The notes below the pieces were generated by a model that was given only the letters and a program-made list of their open reading frames with translations, was not told where the DNA came from and did not search any database. A stretch of DNA of 64,000 nt from Nakamurella antarctica (GTDB lineage Bacteria; Actinomycetota; Actinomycetes; Mycobacteriales; Nakamurellaceae). The DNA is taken from contig NZ_CP034170.1 in NCBI RefSeq assembly GCF_003860405.1, positions 2,914,001 through 2,978,000 of the forward strand, given 5' to 3'. The translations under genes were made by a program, and so were the position numbers. Positions 51,963-61,239 of the stretch are shown here, in pieces. Numbering within the stretch: the first letter of the stretch is position 1; every line of letters begins with the position of its first letter.

Positions 51963-52397
51963 TTAGTTGAACCTCGGTTGGCCTACGGCGTCTACGTTGC
52001 GTTCGAGGGTAGGGGTGCCGAAGATCCCGCCGAACGTAATGGGAACGTCGGCGCGGCATCGCGCGAGGACGATGCCTTGGTCGATGGTGATGGTGAATAG
52101 CACTCCGGAGCCCCTGATCGAAAGGTATTCACTCGCAGCGTCGTACACGCTGGTGATCGAGGCTTGCGACGAGGCGGCAATAGCGCTCGGCGCCGCATCG
52201 GCCGCAGCTTGGGCGGCTCCATCACACTGCCGTTGAAGTTTTTGTCCGCCAAGGAACGCCGAGCCAGCCGCGACGACTCCTGCGGCGAGGATTAACAGGC
52301 ACAGCGTCATTCCGATGACGAGAGGCGAGACACTCCCCCTGTCTCGGCCTAGGGGCAGAGCTGCCCGTTGCGCCCGTCCCCCTGTATTTTTGGCCAT
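51963..52397 (-). CDS. TadE/TadG-like pilus-associated membrane protein
   Basis: 144 aa. After a basic N-terminus the motif GSVSPLVIGMTLCLLILAAG (about 21–41) is the single N-terminal helix typical of TadE/TadG pseudopilins; the remainder is extracellular. Such proteins normally sit in tad/Flp pilus operons, but none is here. It is convergent with znuB (25-base gap) and divergent from the second lacI. The 216 bases between the two divergent starts must hold both promoters; I see no clear site. Confidence 0.65.
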   Translation of the reverse strand: MAKNTGGRAQRAALPLGRDRGSVSPLVIGMTLCLLILAAGVVAAGSAFLGGQKLQRQCDGAAQAAADAAPSAIAASSQASITSVYDAASEYLSIRGSGVLFTITIDQGIVLARCRADVPITFGGIFGTPTLERNVDAVGQPRFN

Positions 52398-52613
52398 AAC
52401 CGCCCCCCGATGGTGTAACGGTAATCATGCACCACCATCGGGCTGGGCGTAAAGGAGTCGACCTCTGTTCGGGTGGCGCCTGGGGCTGCGTCCGCCGCCG
52501 CGCCCGTAAAAAGGTGAGATGTGTGGGAAGGCGTCATGGGGGATGCGACTTGGTGGGAGCGCTACCATTGCAATTTGCAGGCGCACTGAACGGACAAGTC
52601 GACGGAGAGATTT

Positions 52614-53654
52614 TTGACAGACCACTTGGACGCGCGGGCCGTACGCATGGTCGATGTCGCGAAATTCGCCGGTGTCTCGCAGACCACCGCTAGCCGCGCC
52701 CTTAGCGGATTCAAGAGTGTTTCACCAGCGACGCGCGCGGCCGTCGAAGAGGCCGCCCAAACGCTGGGATACGAGATCAACCTAGCCGCAAGGTCTTTGG
52801 CCAGTCGTGGATCTCAGTCCATTGGCTTCGTCGTGGCAGAACCCTCAGCCCATCTGTGGGGTGGCACCTACTTTCCTCGTCTTCTCCAAGGGATTACCGA
52901 GGCCACCGAAGGCGCGAACCAGCAGCTGGCGATCTTCATGCCACAACCAAATATCTCGCATCAACGACTTCGGCGCTACCTCGCCCAAGGCCATGTCGAC
53001 GGCCTTTTGCTGATCACCTCGACCCGGCAGGATCCGCTGCTCGTTGACCTGATGAGACGAGGAATGCCGGTCGTCGTTGGGGGCCGTCCCATTGGCGTTG
53101 CCGGAGCAAGTTTTGTCGATGTCGACAACTCGCACGGCGCGGCCATGGCCACTTCACACCTGTTCGAGCGGGGATATTGCAATCCCGCCCACATCGCAGG
53201 TCCCACCGATACCGCGGCCGGCGAGGACCGGCTCAGCGGGTACTGCACGGCTATGACGAGTCGGGGCCGGACCCCCGTCTTCCGTGAGGCGACAGACTTT
53301 AGCTTTCAACAGGGCGCGGAGGTGGCGCTCGCAATAATGCGCGAACACCCGGAAACCGACGCTATTTTTGCCGCCGGCGACTCGATGGCGATGGGCGCAC
53401 TGACTGCGCTTCGGACAATCGGCAGAGATGTCCCGGGAGATGTGGGGCTGATTGGCTTCGATTCATCAGAGCCTGCTGCACAAGCCATCCCGCCGCTGTC
53501 CAGCATCTACCAACCCGTGGAGCAACTGGGAAGCGAAATGGTTCGTCTCATCCTCGCTCGAGTCAAAGACCCCGCGCAACCGGCTCAGCAGAGGATCCTG
53601 GGCACGCGTCTCGTTGCTCGTGATTCCTCCTCAGGTCCCGTCGTTCGCCGCTGA
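52614..53654 (+). CDS. LacI-family regulator of the carbohydrate importer operon
   Basis: 346 aa, TTG start at 52614 with GGAGAG upstream. Helix-turn-helix MVDVAKFAGVSQTTASRALSG at residues 12–32, then a periplasmic-binding-type sensor (DAIFAAGDSMAMGALTAL, DVGLIGFDSSE). It ends inside the convergent esterase gene (24-base overlap), part of a sugar-uptake operon it likely represses. A CG-centred palindrome at 58142–58157 is the candidate site. Confidence 0.9.
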   Translation: MTDHLDARAVRMVDVAKFAGVSQTTASRALSGFKSVSPATRAAVEEAAQTLGYEINLAARSLASRGSQSIGFVVAEPSAHLWGGTYFPRLLQGITEATEGANQQLAIFMPQPNISHQRLRRYLAQGHVDGLLLITSTRQDPLLVDLMRRGMPVVVGGRPIGVAGASFVDVDNSHGAAMATSHLFERGYCNPAHIAGPTDTAAGEDRLSGYCTAMTSRGRTPVFREATDFSFQQGAEVALAIMREHPETDAIFAAGDSMAMGALTALRTIGRDVPGDVGLIGFDSSEPAAQAIPPLSSIYQPVEQLGSEMVRLILARVKDPAQPAQQRILGTRLVARDSSSGPVVRR

Positions 53655-54872
53655 CTTCCCCTCGCCCGCAACGAAGGTTGCCAGCTTGTTAAAGAGCTTG
53701 TCGAAATTGTCGCCCGGTTCGTGCGTCCCGGCACCGACGCGGAGCTCGTGAGCCACACCCAGCGCGCGTAGCTCGGCGGACAGTGCTTCCGCCCCGTTGT
53801 CTGCAAAAAACTCGTCGTCCGTCCCCGCTTGCAGTGCGATGAAGCTCAGGGAACGTAATTGGCTGGCAAATCTTGATGCACACCGTACGGGATCGTGCGC
53901 CAACCACGACGACCATACTGCGAGATCGAGTCGCCCATCCCGGCCGAAAAGGTACTCGGCCTCGCCATTCGCGTTCTGCGTGAATGCCGCGGCGAGCATG
54001 TGTTGGTCGAAAAGAGGCGCATCTTGTGGCTCCCACATCCCTCTATCAATCACTGGCGCGCCGGAGTGCGGTGCGGCCGCATCGAGAATGCGTGCGGCTT
54101 GGACAACACTGTGCCGCGCCCAAAAGTTGGCCATCGAACCGTCATACGCATCCCTGAGCCGTCGGGTCGATGGGCTGAACGTCTTGAGAAAAACACCCTC
54201 GAAGAGGCAATCCGCTGCAAGCATGGCCAACGACGAGAACACATCCGGCCGCGTCGTACAGGCCACCCATGCACCGAATCCGCCGGATGAATGGCCAAGC
54301 ACCGCTCGGCCCTGCCTGCTGCGCAGCGTGCGGAAGGCGTCGTCAACGAAGGCGGTCACGTCGTCGACGAGGTAGTCGTGATAGCGCCCGATGGCTGGAG
54401 AATTTACATACTGACTTCCGCCGACGGACGTCCAGGCGTCCACCAGCACCACAATTACTTCTGTCTGGCTCGGCGCCAGGATTTCGTCGATCCGCTCCAG
54501 CAGGCTTCCACTCCCCCGGCCGCGCTTGAGCCAGTAACCGACATCGGTCATCGCCCCGTGGAGAAGATAGATAACTGGGTAGCGCTTCGCAGGATCGCGC
54601 GGGTAAGACTCGGGAAGGTACACGATGATCGGCCGCATGGTCGGATCTTGGAGCCGGTTGCCCTCCAAGGCAGTGCTTTCGAAATAACGCAATTCTGCCG
54701 ATCCGTTGGCGAGAATGTTCCGATCCAGCAAACCGGCAAGATCTGCCCAATGTGGTCCCGGTAGCAACGGTGCTGCTGGGAAGCGTTCTTCTTTCCCGTG
54801 CAGATTTCCAGTCGGCTGTATCTGTGGCCCTAGGTATCCGTTGTCGCCGATCTGTTCGGCGTGCTGACTCAC
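53631..54872 (-). CDS. Putative esterase (alpha/beta hydrolase) of sugar operon
   Basis: 413 aa from GTG 54872 (GAGGGA upstream); GTG 54884 overlapping the permease stop is possible. Esterase D-type fold: YPVIYLLHG, nucleophile Ser in GHSSGGFGAW, and a C-terminal His in GAGTHEPGDN. No signal peptide is visible, so it is cytoplasmic. Co-transcribed behind a carbohydrate importer, it probably removes acyl groups (acetyl or feruloyl type) from imported oligosaccharides; substrate unproven. Confidence 0.85.
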   Translation of the reverse strand: MSQHAEQIGDNGYLGPQIQPTGNLHGKEERFPAAPLLPGPHWADLAGLLDRNILANGSAELRYFESTALEGNRLQDPTMRPIIVYLPESYPRDPAKRYPVIYLLHGAMTDVGYWLKRGRGSGSLLERIDEILAPSQTEVIVVLVDAWTSVGGSQYVNSPAIGRYHDYLVDDVTAFVDDAFRTLRSRQGRAVLGHSSGGFGAWVACTTRPDVFSSLAMLAADCLFEGVFLKTFSPSTRRLRDAYDGSMANFWARHSVVQAARILDAAAPHSGAPVIDRGMWEPQDAPLFDQHMLAAAFTQNANGEAEYLFGRDGRLDLAVWSSWLAHDPVRCASRFASQLRSLSFIALQAGTDDEFFADNGAEALSAELRALGVAHELRVGAGTHEPGDNFDKLFNKLATFVAGEGKSAANDGT

Positions 54873-54880
54873 TCGTTCCC

Positions 54881-55768
54881 TCACCCCTTCACCGACCCCG
54901 TGGTCAATCCGGCCTTCCAATATCGTTGCAGGGAAAGAAAAGTAATTACCAAGGGCACGACAGCCACCAGTGAGCCGACCACCGTCAGCAACAGTAGTTG
55001 GGGATTTCTGCTGATTTGAGACTGCCAGCTATAAAGACCCAGGGTTACCGGGAAAAGTCGATCATTTTGCAACATAATGAGCGGAAGGAAGAAGTTGTTC
55101 CAAATGCCTACGAACTGAAACAAAAAGACCGTCACCAGCGCGGGCGATATCAGCCTGAGAACTACAGCCCTGAATATCTGCCACTCGTTAGCTCCGTCAA
55201 TACGGCCCGCCTCTAGCAACTCGAGCGGCACCGCGGCCTGAGTATAAATCCGGCTGAGATACACACCGAAAGGACTAATAATGCTGGGCAGGAGGACGGC
55301 CAAATAAGAGTCGGTCAGCCCCACTTTGGCAAAGGCAAGAAAAGTCGGCAACGCGAGCGCCGTAGCGGGCACCAACACGCTACCCAGGATGAGCGAAAAA
55401 ATTGCTTCTTTACCCCGGAAACGGTAGACCGCCAAACAATAACCAGCACACGCCGCCAAGACGGTGCCGACCAAAGCTCCGACGCCGGAATACAGAAGGC
55501 TGTTCAGCATCCACTGACCGAAAACATGGTCCTGTTCTGAGAACAGCTCTTGGAGGTTTTGAAAAAGTTGTGGTCGGAGGAACCAAAAGCCGAAGGATGA
55601 AACTAGGTCGGGACGGCTTTTTGTGGCGGCCACCACGAGCCAAAATACGGGGAGCAGGAAGTAACCGGTCGCAACTAGCAACACAATGTTCACCGCGACT
55701 GGAGCCGCACCAAATTTGCGCTTGATCCGAACGGAGGTCGACGGCGTGTTGGTGGTGTGGGAGGTCAT
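54881..55768 (-). CDS. Carbohydrate ABC permease (MalG-type)
   Basis: 295 aa from ATG 55768, overlapping the stop of the partner permease (ATGA). Six hydrophobic helices and the EAA loop (ELLEAGRIDGANEWQIFRAVVLRLISPAL, with conserved E, A, G) that contacts the ATPase. Second permease of a CUT1-type importer. No ATPase gene lies in the operon, so it probably uses the MsiK-like ATPase at 48051. Confidence 0.92.
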   Translation of the reverse strand: MTSHTTNTPSTSVRIKRKFGAAPVAVNIVLLVATGYFLLPVFWLVVAATKSRPDLVSSFGFWFLRPQLFQNLQELFSEQDHVFGQWMLNSLLYSGVGALVGTVLAACAGYCLAVYRFRGKEAIFSLILGSVLVPATALALPTFLAFAKVGLTDSYLAVLLPSIISPFGVYLSRIYTQAAVPLELLEAGRIDGANEWQIFRAVVLRLISPALVTVFLFQFVGIWNNFFLPLIMLQNDRLFPVTLGLYSWQSQISRNPQLLLLTVVGSLVAVVPLVITFLSLQRYWKAGLTTGSVKG

Positions 55769-56682
55769 GAGGTGCCGTTCCACCGCGTGGTAAACCGGAG
55801 AAATCCAAACGAAAGGACGAAGCTCACGCCAGCAATCAGAACCGATAATGCTGCTGCGTAGGAGTAGTCGTTGGCGCTCGCAGCAGAGTAGGACGCCATG
55901 GTCGGCGTGTAGGTAGAGGTGATCGTAGTTGTGATTGTTTTTAAGACTTCCGGCTCGGTAAACAGCTGCAGCGTGCCAATAATCGAAAATACTGCGGTGA
56001 GAACCAAGGCCGGAGCAATCAACGGAACTTTGATGTGAAACGCCAGCCTCAACGGCCGGGCGCCGTCAATCGACGCTGCTTCAAGAATATCGCTGGGCAA
56101 CGCTTGGAGAGCCGCATAGATAATGATCATGTTATAGCCCGCGTAAGTCCAGGTGACCACATTCGCGATTGACCAAAGAATATGGTCGGTTCCCAGAAAA
56201 TCAGGATGCAGCCCCACCGCTTCGAGTCCGCTGACGATGGGCGAGAGCCGAGGGTCGTAAAGAAACCCCCACATCAGGGCCGCCACCACTCCAGGTATTC
56301 CGTACGGGGCAAACACCGCGAGCCGATGGAACCGCTTGAGACGAGCGGATTGGGTGTCGAGAAGTAGTGCTACCAGCAACGCAATACCCATCATTACCGG
56401 TACTTGAATTACTCCGAACAGCAGTACCCGCATAATGCTGGCGACGAAGTCAGAGTCAGATAGCGCCCGCTGGTACTGCGCAAACCCAGCCCACACCGTG
56501 GTGGGGGTTCCGAAGAGTCCGGCTACCCGTTCCACTTTCTGAAGGCTCTGAACTACCGCGTAGCCGATGGGACCAATAAAGATCAGGAGAAACGGGATGA
56601 GGAACGGCAAAAGGAAAGCCGCTGGGGCGATGCGACTACCTAATCGCCTTCTCTTGGGCGCGTCAACAACTGAAGCTGACAT
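55765..56682 (-). CDS. Carbohydrate ABC permease (MalF-type)
   Basis: 305 aa from ATG 56682, which has GGAGG six bases upstream; the frame is open to 56715. Six helices with EAA loop ILEAASIDGARPLRLAFHIKVPLIAP. Forms the channel with the MalG-type partner. Separated from the substrate-binding protein gene by a perfect 12-bp hairpin. Confidence 0.92.
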   Translation of the reverse strand: MSASVVDAPKRRRLGSRIAPAAFLLPFLIPFLLIFIGPIGYAVVQSLQKVERVAGLFGTPTTVWAGFAQYQRALSDSDFVASIMRVLLFGVIQVPVMMGIALLVALLLDTQSARLKRFHRLAVFAPYGIPGVVAALMWGFLYDPRLSPIVSGLEAVGLHPDFLGTDHILWSIANVVTWTYAGYNMIIIYAALQALPSDILEAASIDGARPLRLAFHIKVPLIAPALVLTAVFSIIGTLQLFTEPEVLKTITTTITSTYTPTMASYSAASANDYSYAAALSVLIAGVSFVLSFGFLRFTTRWNGTS

Positions 56683-56708
56683 CGAATCCTCCATTGAAAA
56701 GACAGTGC

Positions 56709-56733
56709 CGGCCACGTGATGATCACGTGGCCG
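56709..56733 (-). terminator. Hairpin between binding protein and permease genes
   Basis: CGGCCACGTGAT and ATCACGTGGCCG form a perfect 12-bp palindrome around one base, 18 bases after the binding-protein stop. No T-run follows. As in maltose operons, such a hairpin keeps binding-protein mRNA more abundant than permease mRNA. That function is inferred. Confidence 0.7.
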
Positions 56734-56750
56734 ACACCGTCGAGGTACAC

Positions 56751-58088
56751 CTAGTTGACGACTTGGAGACCCTGAGCCTTTATCGAATCGATTGTTTTGG
56801 CCTGAGCGTCTTTCAGCGTGTCTTGCAGAGTTCCCTTTCCAGCAAGAGCATTCGCTATCCCATCGGCCATAAAACGGTAGGTATCCGTCATTGTCGGGCC
56901 CCAGGTGAAGTCGTTATTGACTTGTGCGGCCGCAGTTTTGAACGTGTCGAAGATCTTTTGACCGCCATAGAATTCGACGCCGCTGGTAAGCGCGGAGTCA
57001 TCGGCACCGGCTTTGCTTGCCGGGTAAATGCCAGTTTCTTTGATGAGGATCGCGACAGCTTCCGGATCGGAGTTCAGCCACAGTAGGAACTTTGCCGCCT
57101 CATACGGATGCTTGCTTGTGGCCATGACCGCCGTTGACGAGCCGCCCCAGTTGCCATTTGCAGTATCGCCGGCCTTCCACTGTGGGATGGGCGCGACAGC
57201 CCATTTGCCAGAGGTATCGGGCGCGCCATCGCGGATAGTCGACCATCCCCAAGGGGCACTGACCCAGGTGAGGACCTTATCCGTGTCCCACGCCTTACTC
57301 AAAGCTTCGGAGAATCCTTGGAGATCTGTTGAGACGAGCTTCTGGTCGATCATCTTCTGCCAATAGGCGGCAACTTCTTGGGCTTGCGGGGAGTCGATCG
57401 AAACCTGCCACTTGTCGCCCTGGGTTCCGAAAAGTTTTGCGCTGTTCTGCCAGAGAAGTCCGGTGAACCAGTTCGGGTCAGTCTGCGAGAAATGAGTTAT
57501 TTCGTAGCTGGGGTCGGCTGCTTTCAACTTGACGGCATCGTCGTAATACTCCTGCCAAGTGGTGGGCGCAGCCAGTCCATACTTATCGAAGATATCTTTG
57601 CGGTAGTACAGCCCCAGTGGGCCAATATCCTGCGGGACCGCGAAGACATTTTTGCCCTCGCTCACTTGACTCCAGGTCCAGTCAACGAACTTGCTTGCAG
57701 ACGTCCCCACATCGGCGCAGCCGGAGATGTCTTTCAACCCGTTAACCAACCGAAAGCTCGCTACCGTGTCGTACTCGATGGGTGCGATGTCCGGGGCCGT
57801 TCCTGCCTTCAGCCCGTTGAACAGGTTTTGGTACGTTCCAGCATTACCGTTGGGAACGGTCTTGAGATCCACATGAATATCTGGGTTCTTCTCATTCCAC
57901 AGGTCTACCGCTTTATCCATTCCCGTACCCCAGTTCCAGAAGGTCAAATCGACCTTCCCGCCAGCTGGAGCACAAGAACTAGCGGAGTCAGAGCTCGTGG
58001 TGGTCGACGTTCCTGACGAGCAACTAGCGAGGGCGATAGCGCCCGTCAGCACCGCTGCCAACGCCACACTTCTCCGAATCTTGGCCAT
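56751..58088 (-). CDS. Carbohydrate ABC importer substrate-binding lipoprotein
   Basis: 445 aa. Signal peptide with lipobox ALASC (Cys23), a Ser/Thr-rich linker, then a family 1 solute-binding domain (VDLTFWNWGTGMDKAVDLWNEKNPDI split over 46–71; GTAPDIAPIEYDTV; GLYYRKDIFDKYGLAAP). Binds a sugar or oligosaccharide outside the membrane and delivers it to the two permeases downstream. First gene of the operon with a consensus-like promoter. Substrate not predictable; the esterase suggests an acylated oligosaccharide. Confidence 0.93.
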   Translation of the reverse strand: MAKIRRSVALAAVLTGAIALASCSSGTSTTTSSDSASSCAPAGGKVDLTFWNWGTGMDKAVDLWNEKNPDIHVDLKTVPNGNAGTYQNLFNGLKAGTAPDIAPIEYDTVASFRLVNGLKDISGCADVGTSASKFVDWTWSQVSEGKNVFAVPQDIGPLGLYYRKDIFDKYGLAAPTTWQEYYDDAVKLKAADPSYEITHFSQTDPNWFTGLLWQNSAKLFGTQGDKWQVSIDSPQAQEVAAYWQKMIDQKLVSTDLQGFSEALSKAWDTDKVLTWVSAPWGWSTIRDGAPDTSGKWAVAPIPQWKAGDTANGNWGGSSTAVMATSKHPYEAAKFLLWLNSDPEAVAILIKETGIYPASKAGADDSALTSGVEFYGGQKIFDTFKTAAAQVNNDFTWGPTMTDTYRFMADGIANALAGKGTLQDTLKDAQAKTIDSIKAQGLQVVN

Positions 58089-58141
58089 GGGGATCCTCTG
58101 GTCTTAGTCACTGGAATATGCGAGAACACGCGTGCAACAGA

Positions 58142-58185
58142 ATGACTGCGCATTCATAGCATAAGCAAGTCCGTGTGACTGTCAA
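58142..58185 (-). promoter_or_regulatory. Promoter and LacI-type operator of the sugar importer
   Basis: On the minus strand TTGACA (58185–58180) and TATGCT (58163–58158) are separated by 16 bases, a strong sigma-70-like promoter. Directly downstream, ATGAATGCGCAGTCAT (58157–58142) is a palindrome with 7 of 8 arm pairs centred on CG. That is LacI-type in form and placed to block initiation. The regulator at 52614 is the candidate. Confidence 0.65.
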
Positions 58186-58220
58186 CACTTTTTTCCAGAT
58201 TTGTCTGGGAAGGTGCGCTC

Positions 58221-58263
58221 GCTGCGCGGTGTCGTTAGCTGGGCTGCGCGGTGTCGTTAGCTG
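58221..58263. repeat. Two direct 21-bp repeats
   Basis: GCTGCGCGGTGTCGTTAGCTG occurs at 58221–58241 and again, identical, at 58243–58263. The pair lies between the importer promoter and the end of rlmB, so it is outside coding sequence. A slippage duplication is the simplest origin. Confidence 0.9.
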
Positions 58264-58378
58264 ACGTCCTCGTGGCCAGAACCCGACCTATCGTTCTGGC
58301 CACCCGCTTTGGTCCGCGCGCCACCCGCTGGGGCTGTTTCGAACGGAGAAGCCTGCTACTGGACAGGCACTGCAATTA

Positions 58379-59368
58379 CTACCGGGCGTTGCTGCGGCGG
58401 CGCCGGGCCACTTCGGCGAGAACCACACCCGCGGCCACGGAGGCGTTCAAGGATTCGACGGTGCGGGCCATCGGAATGGAGATTGTGGCGTCGCAGACGG
58501 TGACAGTCAAGCGAGAAAGGCCGCGCCCTTCCGACCCGACGACGAGCACCAGCGGGCCGGTGGCCATATCGAAATCGTCCGTGTTGACGGTGCCGTCGGC
58601 GTCGAGGCCGACGATCATCGCGCCGGTGGCGGCCCAGTCTTTGAGAGTCCGGACCAGGTTCGTGCACCGGCCCACCGGGATGCGAGCGGCGGTACCGGCC
58701 GAGGTACGCCACGCCGACGCCGTCATTCCGGCGCTGCGACGTTCCGGGACGAGCACACCATGGGCCCCGAATGCAGCGGCGGAGCGGACGATAGCGCCCA
58801 GGTTGCGGGGGTCAGTCACACCGTCGACGGCGACGAGAAGCGCGGGTTGGCCGGATTCGACGGCGAGCGCCATCAGCTCGTCCGGGTGTGCGTAGGTGTA
58901 GGGCGGAACCTTCAGCGCCAAGCCCTGGTGGATCGCGTTACCCGTCAGGCGGTCAAGTTCGCCGCGACCCACTTCGAGAATAGCGATCCCGCGGCCGGCC
59001 GCTTCATGGACGGCCTCGGTCACCCGCTCGTCCGCGGAAAGGCCCTGGGCCACATACAGCGCGGTCGCGGGGACGCCGGCGCGGAGGGCTTCCACCACCG
59101 GGTTGCGACCGACTACCGTTTCGGGCAAGTCACTCTTGCCCCGGACCGAGCGAGAATTGCTGGCACCATTGCGCTGCGGGTTCTTACTATCCCGCTTTGC
59201 CGCCGCCACAGCACGTTTCGCGGCCGGATGGTGCGGACGCTCCACTGCGGCTGGGGTCGGCCCTCGACCCTTGACGCCGCGGCGCTGCTGCCCACCGGTG
59301 CCAACAACCGCACCCTTTTTGGTGCCGTCTTTCCGGACCGCTCCGCGTCGCTGTGAATTGCCCGCCAT
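58379..59368 (-). CDS. rlmB: 23S rRNA 2'-O-methyltransferase RlmB (SpoU family)
   Basis: 329 aa. Basic, disordered N-terminal extension (residues 1–80), a substrate-binding domain ([14 protein letters not shown]), then a SPOUT methyltransferase with the three SpoU motifs: [22 protein letters not shown] and IPM-x3[11 protein letters not shown]. It transfers methyl from SAM to a 23S rRNA ribose (G2251 in E. coli). Downstream of cysS on the same strand, the common actinobacterial pairing. Confidence 0.93.
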   Translation of the reverse strand: MAGNSQRRGAVRKDGTKKGAVVGTGGQQRRGVKGRGPTPAAVERPHHPAAKRAVAAAKRDSKNPQRNGASNSRSVRGKSDLPETVVGRNPVVEALRAGVPATALYVAQGLSADERVTEAVHEAAGRGIAILEVGRGELDRLTGNAIHQGLALKVPPYTYAHPDELMALAVESGQPALLVAVDGVTDPRNLGAIVRSAAAFGAHGVLVPERRSAGMTASAWRTSAGTAARIPVGRCTNLVRTLKDWAATGAMIVGLDADGTVNTDDFDMATGPLVLVVGSEGRGLSRLTVTVCDATISIPMARTVESLNASVAAGVVLAEVARRRRSNAR

Positions 59369-59473
59369 AACCTTTTATCTCTTCTCTTCATTACTGGTGT
59401 AACACGTCATTGCTCAAACGAGCCGGATACTGCTGGACCCTTTACTGCTGGGCCACTGCGCTTATGTCGACAC

Positions 59474-60862
59474 CTAATGAGCCAACGACCAGGTGGCACC
59501 GTCGCGGCCATCTTCGACCACAATCCCGGCGTGCGCGAGTTGATCCCGGATCTGATCGGAGGTGGCAAAGTCTTTGGCAGCCCTAGCCTCGGCGCGCTGG
59601 GCGAGCATCGCAACAACAAGCGCATCCGTTGCTCGTCTCAAACTATCGCTATCGCTGCTCGCCTGGCTCCACTGCGGGTCGAACGGGTCGATCCCTAGAA
59701 CGGCAAGCATGGACCGCACCGCGGTCGCTGCCGTGCGAGTTCCAGCGTCATCTACTGCGGCCACTGCGGAGTTTCCTGCTCGAACGTAATCGTGCAAGAC
59801 GGCTAGTGCTCGGGGAAGGGCAAGATCGTCATCCATCGCCTGGACGAAATCGCTTGGCAACAAACCGATCTCGACTGCACCCAACCTATCGGCAGCTCGA
59901 AACAGGAAGGCCTGCACGCGCTCGAAGGCGGTGACCGCATCAGCCAAGGCGTGCTGCGAGTACTCGATCGGCGACCGATAGTGCGCGCCGATTAAGTAGT
60001 AGCGCAGCGCAATAGGCCTGGTATGAGATGTGATGGAGTCAATAGTCGCAGTGTTACCAAGCGACTTCGACATCTTCTCGCCAGCGAGCGTGACCCAGTG
60101 GTTATGCAGCCAGAATCGGGCAAAGCTATCGCCAGCCGCATTCGACTGGGCACGTTCGTTCTCGTGATGAGGAAAGACCAAGTCCAAGCCGCCGCCGTGG
60201 ATATCAAACTCCGCGCCGAGGTAGGCGCGGGCCATCGCTGAGCACTCAATGTGCCAACCGGGTCGGCCGGGCCCCCAAGGCGATTCCCATGCTGGTTCAC
60301 CAGGTTTAGCCGCCTTCCACAGGGTGAAGTCAGCAGAATCGCGCTTGCCAGCACCCAAGGATTCACCTTGCGTCATCTCGTCGATTTGCTGACCGGAGAG
60401 CTTCCCATAATCAGGCAACGACCGAACGGCGAAGTAGGCATCACCGCCGGCTGCGTAAGCGTGGCCGGTTTCGATCAGTTGTTCAATCATGCTGATCATC
60501 TGCGGGATGTGACCGGTGGCGCGCGGTTCGATGGACGGGGGCAAGCAACCCAAGACCCGGTATGCCTCGATGAATGCCCGCTCGTGCGTCGTCGCCCACT
60601 CCCACCACGGACGATGAGCGTCAGCGGCCTTTGTCAAGATCTTGTCGTCGATGTCGGTGACGTTCCGGACGTAGCTGACCTCGTATCCGCTGTACACCAG
60701 CCAGCGGTTCAGCACGTCGAAGACAAGACTGGACCTCGTGTGGCCGATGTGGGGAATCCCCTGAACCGTCGCCCCGCAGACGTACATCGAGACCTTGCCA
60801 GGAACGAGCGGCACAAAGGGCCGTACCGATCGGGTCGAGGTGTCGTACAGGTGAAGGGTCAC
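59474..60862 (-). CDS. cysS: Cysteinyl-tRNA synthetase
   Basis: 462 aa from GTG 60862, normal family length; the same frame stays open another 178 codons through a repeat block but that part is not protein-like. Class I synthetase: zinc ligand Cys in [13 protein letters not shown] motif as PHIGHTRS, zinc ligands in GWHIECSAM and HHENERAQS, and KMSKS as [10 protein letters not shown]. Charges tRNA-Cys. Whether the start is moved by repeat expansion upstream cannot be judged, but VTLHLYDT is the usual N-terminus. Confidence 0.94.
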   Translation of the reverse strand: MTLHLYDTSTRSVRPFVPLVPGKVSMYVCGATVQGIPHIGHTRSSLVFDVLNRWLVYSGYEVSYVRNVTDIDDKILTKAADAHRPWWEWATTHERAFIEAYRVLGCLPPSIEPRATGHIPQMISMIEQLIETGHAYAAGGDAYFAVRSLPDYGKLSGQQIDEMTQGESLGAGKRDSADFTLWKAAKPGEPAWESPWGPGRPGWHIECSAMARAYLGAEFDIHGGGLDLVFPHHENERAQSNAAGDSFARFWLHNHWVTLAGEKMSKSLGNTATIDSITSHTRPIALRYYLIGAHYRSPIEYSQHALADAVTAFERVQAFLFRAADRLGAVEIGLLPSDFVQAMDDDLALPRALAVLHDYVRAGNSAVAAVDDAGTRTAATAVRSMLAVLGIDPFDPQWSQASSDSDSLRRATDALVVAMLAQRAEARAAKDFATSDQIRDQLAHAGIVVEDGRDGATWSLAH

Positions 60863-60925
60863 CCGGTCAAGGCTACCGGCCGGATGGTATACGCACCTAC
60901 CAGCCGCGTTTGGGGCCTGGTGCGA

Positions 60926-61127
60926 GCTTGCCGCGGGCAGCGGGCTTGGTGCGGGGCTTGCCGCGGGCAGCGGGCTTGGTGCGGGCTTGGTGCGGGCCGG
61001 GCCTGGCAGCGGGCTTGGTGCGGGGCTTGCCGCGGGCAGCGGGCTTGGTGCGGGGCTTGCCGCGGGCAGCGGGCTTGGTGCGGGCTTGGTGCGGGCTTGG
61101 TGCGGGCCGGGCCTGGCAGCGGGCTTG
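60926..61127. repeat. GC-rich tandem repeat block upstream of cysS
   Basis: A 30-bp unit starting GCTTGCCGCGGGCAGCGGGC and ending TTGGTGCGGG recurs at 60926, 60956 and, after a longer insert with GGCCGGGCCTGGCAGCGGGC, again near 61025 and 61054. Shorter CTTGGTGCGGG units fill the rest. The order is nested, suggesting repeated slippage. No spacers, so not a CRISPR array. Translations are biased (GLPRAAGLVR type) and are not believed to be protein. Confidence 0.88.
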
Positions 61128-61189
61128 GTGCGATCGGAATCGGTTCGTGCGACCCCGATTGTGGTCGCACGAACCGATTCCGATCGCAC
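61128..61189. repeat. 27-bp perfect inverted repeat (hairpin)
   Basis: Arms at 61128–61154 and 61163–61189 are perfectly complementary with an 8-base loop. The arm begins GTGCGATCGGAATCGG and ends TGCGACC. It adjoins the tandem repeat block and lies between the divergent cysS and rnhA starts. No T-run. It differs in sequence from the palindromic family at 28976, 29721 and 46665. Confidence 0.92.
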
Positions 61190-61239
61190 GAACGGCGGAC
61201 GTGCCCGCGGGTGAGCCCTAGCGCTCCTAGGATGTCCAA

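Noticed and set aside
60926-61127. CRISPR array
   Set aside because: Repeats are contiguous and of variable nested length; no unique spacers and no cas genes.
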